Source: JAIQFL01 sp035295745
GTDB taxonomy: Bacteria; Acidobacteriota; Terriglobia; Bryobacterales; Bryobacteraceae
Direction of reading: 5' to 3'
Length of the DNA: 64,000 nt
Assembly (NCBI GenBank): GCA_035295745.1
Contig: DATGIL010000102.1
Coordinates: 124,001 to 188,000, forward strand
Both the position numbers and the translations under genes were made by a program. This document shows positions 16,080 through 23,121 of this stretch, in pieces (the stretch's first letter is position 1; the number at the start of each line of letters is the position of its first letter). Under the pieces are notes generated by a model. The model worked only from the letters and a program-made list of their open reading frames with translations. It searched no databases and was not told the origin of the DNA.

Positions 16080-17015
16080 ATGCCCCACCTGACCACCACA
16101 GAGTTGATCCACCTGGTCGAACGCCACGGGTACGCACTGCTTTTCTTCTGGGTGCTGGCTGAGCAGGGAGCGCTGCCTATTCCTTCGGCCCCTCTGCTGG
16201 TTGCTGTAGGGGCACTGATCCGCAGGGGGAGCCTGCATGCGGCGGCGGCTATGGCTTGCTGTCTGGCCGGCGCTCTAGCAGCTGACCTCGTGTGGTTCTC
16301 TTTCGGACGCACGCGCGGCAAGAGCGTTTTGCGGTTCATCTGCCGCGTTTCGCTCGAACCCGATTCTTGCGTAAGACGAACGGAAAATGACTTCATCAGA
16401 TATGGGTTGAACACGCTTCTGTTCGCCAAATTCGTGCCGGGGTTGAACGCGGTTGCAGCGCCCCTGTCGGGCAATTCCGGAGTCGGCGTCGCTCGCTTCC
16501 TGGCCATCGACAGTTTGGGGATCATGCTCTGGAGCGGCGCCTATTTGGCCCTGGGTTATCTCTTCAGCGACCAGATTGAAGACGCCCTGGCCTACGCGCA
16601 ACGGCTAGGTTCCGGAGTCCTGATTCTGCTGGCAGCCCTTTTCGCCGCCTGGATCCTCCGGAAGTTCATTCAGAGACGGCGATTCCTAAAAACACTCGAG
16701 GTCGCCCGGATTACGCCCGAGGAGTTGTGGGACCGCATGGACGCCGGCGACGACCTGTACATTATCGACCTACGAACTGCACCGGACGCCGACGGGCCGT
16801 CCGTTCCCGGGGCGGTCCGCCTTTCCATTGAGGATCTCACCAGCAATTCGAAGCAGATCCCTCGGGACCGCGAGGTCATCCTGTACTGCACTTGACCAAA
16901 CGAAGCTTCCAGCGCCCGTGCGGCGCTGCTGCTCAGGTCCCGGGGCATCAGCCAGGTACGTCCGCTGCGGGGCGGCGCAGAAGCATGGGCCAAAATGATG
17001 CAATCGCGTGGCTGA
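16080..17015 (+). CDS. DedA-rhodanese fusion, candidate selenoprotein (in-frame TGA at 16893)
   Basis: The frame from ATG 16080 runs 271 residues to TGA at 16893-16895. The first ~200 residues are a DedA/SNARE-associated membrane protein (EQGALPIPSAPLLVAVGAL, FVPGLNAVAAPLSG). From about 215 comes a rhodanese domain (ELWDRMDAGDDLYIIDLR) ending VILYCT at the stop. Translation continues in the same frame with PNEASSARAALLLRSRGI and VRPLRGGAEAW, the expected rhodanese ending, to TGA at 17013-17015 (311 residues in all). Related DedA-rhodanese proteins as I know them read YC-S/T-CPNE, so the TGA replaces a Cys codon. A perfect 7-bp hairpin (16910-16916 with 16922-16928, loop CGTGC) lies 14 bases after the TGA, within bacterial SECIS limits. 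Alternatives are nonsense mutation or sequencing error. Confidence 0.6.
16910..16928 (+). promoter_or_regulatory. Candidate bacterial SECIS hairpin
   Basis: CAGCGCC (16910-16916) pairs perfectly with GGCGCTG (16922-16928). The 5-base loop CGTGC has G in the second position. The loop begins 22 bases after the TGA at 16893-16895, inside the 16-37 spacing described for bacterial SECIS elements, and loop size and the early G also fit. The element lies within coding sequence, as bacterial SECIS elements do. Because the region is GC-rich, such a stem could also arise by chance. Confidence 0.45.
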
Positions 17016-17300
17016 CGCCGGCAGGCGCCGGCCGGGCAAACGCAAGCGCGATCCGAAAGCAAGATTCTCTCGCACCACCCGTCCTTGCCGCCGATTCTCC
17101 AGAGAGGGCAATGGGCATAGTCCGACAGCCCACTTCTCGGGAACGGTAGGTGATGGAGCGGTTTGGCGGGTGGCCGACAACGTTGGCGATGGCTCCCCTA
17201 ACCCAAGAAGATGGCCCGGCATCCCGCCCGAATCGGAGAGCCCGGTAGCCTTTCGTGAATCCGTCCGGCCTGTTGCGCACTCAATACTATCAGAATCAGG

Positions 17301-18104
17301 GTGCGTCAGATGATGATTGAAAAGGCTACTGAAGTCCACAGGCTTGCCTGTCGGGAAGTGCGGGGTGGGAATCATCTGGCAGCGTATACCGCGGAGTTGC
17401 CGGGATTAACGGGCTGGGTTTCCTGCCGTCCACTCCAACCCTCTCCACGCGGTGGAGACGTTTATTACATGTCATCGTGTAGTCAAGGTGTGATGGCGCG
17501 GGTGGTCCTGGCGGATATCGCCGGACACGGGAAAACTGTCAGCCTGGCCGCCGGCCGTTTGCGCGACGCGCTTCGTCACCATCTGGAGCGCTGGGACCAA
17601 TCGACCCTGATCCGGGAGTTGAACGACCACTTTCTGAAGGGTCCCAAACGTACCCGATTTGCCACGGCCTTCATCGCCAGCTTCTATTCCGAATCAGGAG
17701 AGCTGCTATTTACGAATGCCGGACATATGCCTCCGCTGTGGTATCGTGCGGCTGTCAGGGACTGGAGTCTCTTGTCGGACTCGACCCCGCTCAGTAAAGA
17801 GATTGTGGACCTTCCGCTGGGGCTCATTGCGGGAACATTCTATACGCAGACAGCGATACAACTGGAACCCGGAGATCTTCTGCTGCTTTATACCGACGGA
17901 GTCAGCGAGGCATATGACGAATCCGGGACGCAATTGGGTCTGGACCGCCTGCTTTCCATGGCCCGGCGGCTGCCCACGGACTCCGCGGCGGCTGCCGGCC
18001 AAGGGCTGCTGGCGGCGGTAGGCCAGTTCCGCGGTGCGGCCCCGCTCGCGGATGATGAAACCGTCTTGGCCCTGCAGCGCGGGTCTGGAGGTAAGCATGG
18101 GTGA
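17301..18104 (+). CDS. SpoIIE-type PP2C serine phosphatase
   Basis: 267 residues if the GTG at 17301 is used; ATG at 17310 or 17313 is equally possible. There is no sensor domain. The PPM/SpoIIE metal-site motifs are all present: PRGGDVYYM, ADIAGHGKTVS, FTNAGHMPPLW, YTDGVSEAYD and DDETVLAL. Such enzymes dephosphorylate a phosphoserine on a STAS anti-anti-sigma protein and so release a bound kinase partner. The next two genes encode precisely that kinase and STAS protein, overlapping this gene, so this is the activating phosphatase of a partner-switching module. The module is followed without a break by Mla transporter genes. Confidence 0.85.
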   Translation: MRQMMIEKATEVHRLACREVRGGNHLAAYTAELPGLTGWVSCRPLQPSPRGGDVYYMSSCSQGVMARVVLADIAGHGKTVSLAAGRLRDALRHHLERWDQSTLIRELNDHFLKGPKRTRFATAFIASFYSESGELLFTNAGHMPPLWYRAAVRDWSLLSDSTPLSKEIVDLPLGLIAGTFYTQTAIQLEPGDLLLLYTDGVSEAYDESGTQLGLDRLLSMARRLPTDSAAAAGQGLLAAVGQFRGAAPLADDETVLALQRGSGGKHG

Positions 18105-18525
18105 CACGTCGAGCCGCATGCAGATCAAGTTCTCGGTGCCCAGCGACCCGCGATGTTTGCCGGTGGTTCGTGGCGCCATTGGTCCTCTCGCCGCCGCCAT
18201 CGGTTGGGATGAATCCGAATGCAGAGCGATTGTCCTGGCGGTCGACGAGTGCTTAAGCAATGTCATCCGCCACGCCTATCACAACCGTAGTGACGGTTTG
18301 ATGGAATTGGAATGCCGGGAGATGCCGGACGGGCTACAGATTGTATTGTTGGACAACGGCGATGCGCCGGACAGGTCGAAAATATGTGCACACGAAATGG
18401 GGAGCGATCAGCCGGGTGGCCTGGGAACTCACATCATCAAAGAGGTGATGGACAAGGTTTCGTACGAAGAGTCGCCAGAAGGCAATCGTTTTGTGGCGAT
18501 CAAACACTTGAGGAAGACGACGTGA
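18097..18525 (+). CDS. RsbW/SpoIIAB-like serine kinase (HATPase_c_2)
   Basis: 142 residues from ATG 18097 with GGAGG at 18087-18091; the start lies inside the preceding gene (8-base overlap), whereas the longer upstream frame has no domain content. GHKL motifs are clear: an N-box ECLSNVIRHAY, G1-like LLDNGDAPD, and G2 GGLGTHIIKE. The protein is of anti-sigma/serine-kinase size. It would phosphorylate the STAS protein encoded next and bind an alternative target when that protein is phosphorylated. No sigma factor gene is adjacent, so the usual target (a sigma factor) is either elsewhere or replaced by another protein, possibly the transporter. Confidence 0.85.
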   Translation: MGDTSSRMQIKFSVPSDPRCLPVVRGAIGPLAAAIGWDESECRAIVLAVDECLSNVIRHAYHNRSDGLMELECREMPDGLQIVLLDNGDAPDRSKICAHEMGSDQPGGLGTHIIKEVMDKVSYEESPEGNRFVAIKHLRKTT

Positions 18526-18848
18526 AGATCACGGTTCGTGACGTGGGAGTAACGAGAATCGTCGATGTGGACGGAGAGGTGGATCTCGGCACCTCTCCGG
18601 AACTACGCCGTGTTCTTTTCGCGGCCTTGCCTGCCGTGGGCAAGCTGGCACTCAATCTGGCGGCGATCCGGTACATCGATAGCTCCGGAATCGCGACATT
18701 GATCGAAGTCCTAAAGCGCTCGCAGTATCTGAAGAAGGAGTTCGTGTTGTTTGGCCTGAGCCCCGCGGTGCAGGACGTGTTTCGACTCACTCATGTGATT
18801 CGGGTCTTTCCGGTCTTTGTGACGGAGCAGGAGGCGTTAGGGTCGTAA
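18522..18848 (+). CDS. STAS-domain protein (anti-anti-sigma or MlaB-like)
   Basis: 108 residues from a GTG overlapping the kinase stop (GTGA). One STAS domain: strand VTRIVDVDGEVDLGTSPELR, the key loop IRYIDSSGIATLIEVLK with the phosphorylatable Ser at the DSSG site, and GLSPAVQDVFRLTHVIRVF. In partner-switching systems this serine is phosphorylated by the RsbW-like kinase and restored by the SpoIIE-type phosphatase. In Mla lipid transporters the small STAS protein MlaB binds the ATPase MlaF. Here one STAS protein sits between both sets, its stop overlapping the permease start (TAATG), and could serve either or both. The dual role is inferred. Confidence 0.82.
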   Translation: MKITVRDVGVTRIVDVDGEVDLGTSPELRRVLFAALPAVGKLALNLAAIRYIDSSGIATLIEVLKRSQYLKKEFVLFGLSPAVQDVFRLTHVIRVFPVFVTEQEALGS

Positions 18849-19645
18849 TGCAGTGGGCGGCAGGCGTGGGCGACGCGACCATGCGAAGCATCGCATACGT
18901 GGGCGCACTCGCCGAAATCTCGGCCAGGTCGCTCCGCTTGTTGTTCCTGTCGCCACTCAAACGCAGCCGCATGCTGCAGCGGGCAGTTCATGAGTCGATG
19001 GCGGCCGGCGTAGGCGCCGTTCCCATCATTTCGTTGATCTCCTTCTTTGTGGGAATCATCATCGCTCTGCAAGGCGCCTATGAGTTGCAGCGTCTGGGAG
19101 CCATGCAGTTGGTGACGAGCCTGGTGGCCGTCGCCATCACCAGGGAATTGGGGCCTTTGATTACGGCGATCGTAGTGATTGGAAGGTCGGGCTCGGCTTT
19201 CGCGGCTGAGATCGGAACCATGCGGGTGACCGAAGAACTGGACGCGCTCGAAACCATGGCTCTCGATCCGGTCGCGTTTCTGGTGGTCCCGAAATTCGTG
19301 GCGATGGCAGTGATGTTACCCTGCCTCGCCATCTGGGCGGACTTGATGGGGGTATTGGGCGGCAGCTTCTTTGGAGTGGTGGGCGGAGGTTTTACCTTCG
19401 GCGGGTACATGCTTGCCACCCGCGACGCCCTGTTCTTGCGCGACATTACCAGCGGCGTAATCAAGAGTTTGGTGTTCGGCATGGTGATCACTGCCGTCGG
19501 TTGCCACGAAGGATTCTCAACCGGGTCAGGAGCCGAAGAGGTTGGCCGTTCCACCACGTCAGCCGTGGTAATTTCCATTCTGCTGATTATCCTGATCGAC
19601 CTGATCTTTACGTCGTTGTTCTATCTGACCCGAGGGGGACAGTAA
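18848..19645 (+). CDS. mlaE: Mla-type ABC transporter permease
   Basis: 265 residues. The MlaE/TGD1 permease fold is recognisable from GVGAVPIISLISFFVGIIIALQ split over residues 55-76, AITRELGPLITAIVVIGRSG, and AEIGTMRVTEELDALETMAL, followed by VPKFVAMAVMLPCLAIWADL and a last pair of membrane segments (VISILLIILIDLIFTSLFYL). It forms the inner-membrane channel of an MCE lipid transporter that moves phospholipid between inner and outer membranes. It overlaps the STAS gene by one base and is followed by ATPase and MCE genes. The gene symbol rests on family membership, not on shown orthology to E. coli MlaE. Confidence 0.88.
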   Translation: MQWAAGVGDATMRSIAYVGALAEISARSLRLLFLSPLKRSRMLQRAVHESMAAGVGAVPIISLISFFVGIIIALQGAYELQRLGAMQLVTSLVAVAITRELGPLITAIVVIGRSGSAFAAEIGTMRVTEELDALETMALDPVAFLVVPKFVAMAVMLPCLAIWADLMGVLGGSFFGVVGGGFTFGGYMLATRDALFLRDITSGVIKSLVFGMVITAVGCHEGFSTGSGAEEVGRSTTSAVVISILLIILIDLIFTSLFYLTRGGQ

Positions 19646-19648
19646 GGT

Positions 19649-20458
19649 ATGGCGGCCTCCGCTTCCCGGGACCCAATTATCTCGGCGCGCGATCTGCGTG
19701 TGAAGTATCGGGATCTGGAAGTTCTGCACGGCCTCACGTTCGACGTGCGGCGCGGGGAGACGATCGTGGTGATGGGTGGCTCCGGCTCCGGCAAGAGCAC
19801 AACGCTGCGTACTCTGGTGGGCCTCGAGAAGCCTTCGTCAGGCCACGTGCTGATCAACGGAGTCGACATTTCCACCGCAACGCCCCGGGAGATGGACAGC
19901 ATACGCAAACGTATCGGACTGGCTTTCCAGGGTGGCGCTCTGATCGGCTCGTTATCCGTAGGCGGGAATATTTCGCTGCCGCTGCTGGAACACACGACTC
20001 TCGAACCGAGCACCATCGAAGTTATGGTGCGGATCAAATTGGAGCAGGTCGGCCTGAGTGGATTCGAAAATTACAGCCCATCGCAGCTCAGCGGAGGGAT
20101 GAAGAAACGCGCCGCTTTTGCCCGGGCCATGGCGCTCGATCCCGAGATCCTGTTCTTCGACGAACCTTCCGCCGGCTTGGATCCGATAACCGCGGCAGGG
20201 ATCGACAACCTGATCCTCAGCCTGAAAAAAGCCTACGGGCTCACAATCGTGGTGGTGACCCATGAACTGGCCAGCGCGTTCCTGATTGCCGACCGAATCA
20301 TCCTGATCGATCATGGCAGTATTGCTGCTATGGGGCCAGTCGAGGATGTCAGGAACAGTCAGGATCCAAGAGTCCGCCAGTTCCTGGACCGTATTGCGGA
20401 TTCCACCTTGGACGACGATGTAGACCACCTGCGAATGTACACGGAAGGGATTGGGTAA
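19649..20458 (+). CDS. mlaF: Mla-type ABC transporter ATPase
   Basis: 269 residues starting three bases after the permease gene. Walker A GGSGSGKSTTL near 47-57, Q-loop AFQGGALIGSLSVGGNI, signature LSGGMKKRAAFARAMA, Walker B EILFFDEPSAGLDP and the H-loop VVVTHELASAF are all intact. The sequence after the Q-loop (GALIGSLSVGGNISLPL) is characteristic of MlaF/Ttg2A ATPases. It powers phospholipid movement with the permease and the MCE protein. In E. coli its activity depends on the STAS protein MlaB, which makes the upstream STAS gene relevant. The gene ends just before the MCE gene, so translation is probably coupled. Confidence 0.9.
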   Translation: MAASASRDPIISARDLRVKYRDLEVLHGLTFDVRRGETIVVMGGSGSGKSTTLRTLVGLEKPSSGHVLINGVDISTATPREMDSIRKRIGLAFQGGALIGSLSVGGNISLPLLEHTTLEPSTIEVMVRIKLEQVGLSGFENYSPSQLSGGMKKRAAFARAMALDPEILFFDEPSAGLDPITAAGIDNLILSLKKAYGLTIVVVTHELASAFLIADRIILIDHGSIAAMGPVEDVRNSQDPRVRQFLDRIADSTLDDDVDHLRMYTEGIG

Positions 20459-20462
20459 GACG

Positions 20463-21485
20463 ATGGAAGCGGTACGAGAACGAACGCTGGTAGGCCTGTT
20501 CGTCCTGGCGGCGGGAGCCCTTTTACTGGGGAGCGTCGTCGTGATTTCTGGCGGGCTGGGGACCGCTACTGTGTCGCATCGAGCCTACTTCAAATTCGCG
20601 GGCGGAGTGCAGCCGGGCGCGCCTGTGCGCTACGGCGGCATGCTGGTTGGCAAGGTTACGGCGGTCCGCGTGGATCCGGCGAACTCGACGCGAATCGAAA
20701 TCGACCTCAGTGTAAATCGGGACGCGCCCCTGAAGGTCGACAGCGTAGCGAAGATATCCACCCTGGGCCCGCTGACCGACAACTACATCGAGATCTCGAC
20801 AGGCAGTGAACAGGCCGCTCGCGCAGTGCCGGGTTCCGCGTTGCCATCCGCGGAAGCGTTCGGTCTACCGCAATTGGGAGACGCCGCTCAAGCGCTGATG
20901 CCTGACCTGCAGTCGGCGCTGAAGAAGCTAAACCAGAACCTCGACGGTTTGCAAGTCACGCTTACACGGGCCAACGATCTGCTGAACGATCACAATCGCG
21001 CGAACATCGCCGGTACGCTGAATGGTATCGATCGCATGGTAGCCGAGGTTCGGCCGAAGGCGAACGCATCTCTGGACAACCTTAACGGCATGCTGGTTGA
21101 AACACGCCCCAAGGTCGCTGCCAGTCTCAACAACGTGCAGGAATTGACTACCCGGCTCGGACCGCTGCTGGATGCCCTCAATGCCACCACGACTCGCGCC
21201 AACGACACGCTGGGGCATGTAGATTCCACCCTGATGGAGAATCGGGCGGACATTCGAGCGTCGGTGACGGGCTTACGGGATACACTGGCGAAGTCCACCG
21301 GGCTGCTCAACCAATTGAACCAGACATTGGATGCGAATTCCGCGAATATCGATGAACTACTGGAAAACCTCCGTCTGACCACCGAAAACTTGCGGACCCT
21401 GACCGAGACCTTGATGCATTCCCCCGCCAGCCTCATCCGCGGCTTGAACATCCCAGACCGCAAACCAGGAGACGTTCGGCAATGA
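20463..21485 (+). CDS. mlaD: MCE-domain lipid-binding protein (MlaD-like)
   Basis: 340 residues from ATG 20463; a TTG at 20451 inside the preceding gene is an alternative. One N-terminal membrane anchor (TLVGLFVLAAGALLLGSVVV) is followed by a single MCE domain (YFKFAGGVQPGAPVRYGGML, GKVTAVRVD, LGPLTDNYIEIS). The remaining 200 residues are predicted long helices with repeated patterns (VRPKANASLDNLNGMLVETR, TRPKVAASLNNVQELT). That is longer than E. coli MlaD (about 180 residues) and resembles MCE proteins that build a periplasmic needle or tunnel. It is anchored in the inner membrane and faces the periplasm. Confidence 0.85.
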   Translation: MEAVRERTLVGLFVLAAGALLLGSVVVISGGLGTATVSHRAYFKFAGGVQPGAPVRYGGMLVGKVTAVRVDPANSTRIEIDLSVNRDAPLKVDSVAKISTLGPLTDNYIEISTGSEQAARAVPGSALPSAEAFGLPQLGDAAQALMPDLQSALKKLNQNLDGLQVTLTRANDLLNDHNRANIAGTLNGIDRMVAEVRPKANASLDNLNGMLVETRPKVAASLNNVQELTTRLGPLLDALNATTTRANDTLGHVDSTLMENRADIRASVTGLRDTLAKSTGLLNQLNQTLDANSANIDELLENLRLTTENLRTLTETLMHSPASLIRGLNIPDRKPGDVRQ

Positions 21486-21512
21486 GGCATCCACAAGCTA
21501 AGGACTAGGACT

Positions 21513-22112
21513 ATGCGGCTGATGGTTTCGATCCTCCTATTGACCGCCGGGTACGTGGCCGAATCCGCGTGTGTCTCGACAAAGCCCGTTCACTACTACA
21601 CGCTGCAGGCGCCTCCGCGACCTCCAGATCAGAGCAAGCCGGACGGTATTGTTCTTGTCATGGGCAATATTGCGACGCCGGAAGCTCTGCAGGACAGCCG
21701 GATTCGATATCGAGCGGGATCCAACCAAGCGGGTGCCTACGAATACCATCGTTGGACAGAACGGCCCGGATTGATGGTCCGCAATGCGTTGATACGCGAT
21801 CTGCGGGGTTCGGGCAAATATCTCCGGGTATTGGAGTCGGGCAGTTCGATTGGCGGCGATTTCCTGTTGCGCGGCAAACTCGAGGAGTTTGACGAAGTGG
21901 ACCGAGCCTCCATTCAGACCAGGATCTCGCTGCGCGTAGAACTATTGGATCGCAAGACTAATCAAAATGTTTGGGAATACACCGCGGAGAGGGAGGAACC
22001 CGTCAGTGGTAAGAGCGTTCCTGACGTGGTGCAATCGCTCGAACGGAACCTGCAATTTGTGGTCACTGAAATTTCCGGGCAACTCGATAAGTTTCTAGCC
22101 ACGAGGCGGTGA
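21513..22112 (+). CDS. ABC transport auxiliary lipoprotein (PqiC/DUF330-like)
   Basis: 199 residues. The N-terminus MRLMVSILLLTAGYVAESAC has a hydrophobic core and a cysteine at 20; the residue pattern before it (ESAC) is a poor lipobox, so lipidation is likely but not certain. The body (KPVHYYTLQAP, RIRYRAGSNQAGAYEYHRW, DFLLRGKLEEFDEVD, VSLRVELLD-like strands and VVQSLERNLQFVVTEI) matches the ABC_trans_aux family that accompanies MCE transporters and probably sits at the outer membrane. It lies 27 bases after the MCE gene and closes the operon. Confidence 0.8.
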   Translation: MRLMVSILLLTAGYVAESACVSTKPVHYYTLQAPPRPPDQSKPDGIVLVMGNIATPEALQDSRIRYRAGSNQAGAYEYHRWTERPGLMVRNALIRDLRGSGKYLRVLESGSSIGGDFLLRGKLEEFDEVDRASIQTRISLRVELLDRKTNQNVWEYTAEREEPVSGKSVPDVVQSLERNLQFVVTEISGQLDKFLATRR

Positions 22113-22397
22113 GAGGCCTCGGTCTCTTTGCGTCCAGATTTTCATCAGAAAACTGGTACACACGTGTGATCGATTTGATCTTCCTTCTACGCCCATAAGA
22201 CTGAAGAGCGAAATGCTCTTGAGAAGCAATCGCAAACCGGGAGTAAAAGAGTCACTGCAGAAGCTATGACCTTCTGCTTCCGGGCCCTGATGATCGCGAT
22301 TGTGCTGGCCGGCGTTTCTCTCATTTCCACATAGCCAAGGCCAGGCGGGACCCTACCGCTGGCACGCTAATACGCGTAGAAAAAGGAGAAGAAGTCA
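22113..22397. other. Intergenic region with palindrome and hairpin-borne mini-ORF
   Basis: No established gene. A perfect palindrome CACACGTGTG lies at 22159-22168. GCAGAAG (22257-22263) and CTTCTGC (22271-22277) form a 7-bp hairpin whose loop holds the ATG (22266) of a 22-codon frame, MTFCFRALMIAIVLAGVSLIST in two parts, ending with TAG at 22332-22334. The peptide would be one membrane helix; no good ribosome-binding site precedes it. Confidence 0.4.
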
Positions 22398-22928
22398 ATG
22401 AAAAAGACAATGAGAATTATGGCCTTGACGCTCGCTGCGATGGCGGGGTGTGGCCTGGTAAGCACTTTGGCGCATGCTCAGGACAACCAGGGAGATTCCG
22501 CTAGAATCGTGGGTTCCTGGCGGGTGACCGTGACGGTGACGAACCCGCCGGGATTTCCGCTGACGTCCTTTCCGGTGATGATGACCTTTCACTCGGATGG
22601 GACCACGTTGGGGAGTCGCCTGAGCTACATTCCCTACGGGCCGGGTGGCGCGGTACTCGAAACCACGGGACATGGCGCATGGCAACGGTCTTCCGCGAAC
22701 CGGATCAACGCTGTTTTACAACAACTGCTGCAAGGCGGGCCTGGCAATACCGTGCTGTTAAATGGCGTCTTTTGGGCAACCGAAACGGTAAAGTTCCAGC
22801 CGGTGTTGGGACCGGATGGCAATTCATTCACTGCGCCATGGACCGGGGCCGTCGTAGATACGACCGGCATGACAGTGCTGCAAGGCGGCGGTACCATGTC
22901 CGCGGTTCGAGTCCAGGTGGAGCCCTAG
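22398..22928 (+). CDS. Small secreted protein of unknown function
   Basis: 176 residues from ATG 22398 with a purine-rich AAAAGGAGAAGAAG site just upstream. Signal peptide: MKKTMRIMALTLAAMAGCGL then VSTLAHAQ, cleavage after AHA likely. The mature part begins DNQGDSARIVGSWRVTVTV and looks like a lipocalin-like or immunoglobulin-like beta barrel (SWRVTVT, VMMTFHSDGTTLG, TGHGAWQR, FWATETVKFQPVLG, FTAPWTGAVVDTTGMTV, MSAVRVQV). The ordering resembles small secreted proteins with a GSW start seen in soil bacteria. No catalytic motif is seen. It stands alone between the Mla operon and a convergent permease gene. Confidence 0.7.
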   Translation: MKKTMRIMALTLAAMAGCGLVSTLAHAQDNQGDSARIVGSWRVTVTVTNPPGFPLTSFPVMMTFHSDGTTLGSRLSYIPYGPGGAVLETTGHGAWQRSSANRINAVLQQLLQGGPGNTVLLNGVFWATETVKFQPVLGPDGNSFTAPWTGAVVDTTGMTVLQGGGTMSAVRVQVEP

Positions 22929-23121
22929 TCGGGGAAACTCGGCGAAATGGCGGTCTGTTGCGGCCTGCCGAACTGCCGTTAGCTCGCCGTCACACTCTTG
23001 AGTTCGGGCAGAAGGGGTCATGCTCTCAGCGGATGCGATACCCGTCTGATTGGGAGTCGCCGATCGCCGCGTTAGGGATCCGACTCTGCCCCACCGGGCC
23101 AATCCATCAATGCTCGCGTGC

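Noticed and set aside
15791..16162. A 123-residue plus-strand ORF upstream of and overlapping the DedA gene.
   Set aside because: No ribosome-binding site or domain, and it overlaps a clear DedA start; the region 15792-16079 otherwise shows nothing.
16896..17012. The DedA gene as a plain 271-residue protein with truncated rhodanese domain.
   Set aside because: The downstream frame continues as perfect rhodanese sequence, so the stop is either recoded or a recent point change; truncation as a design is unlikely.
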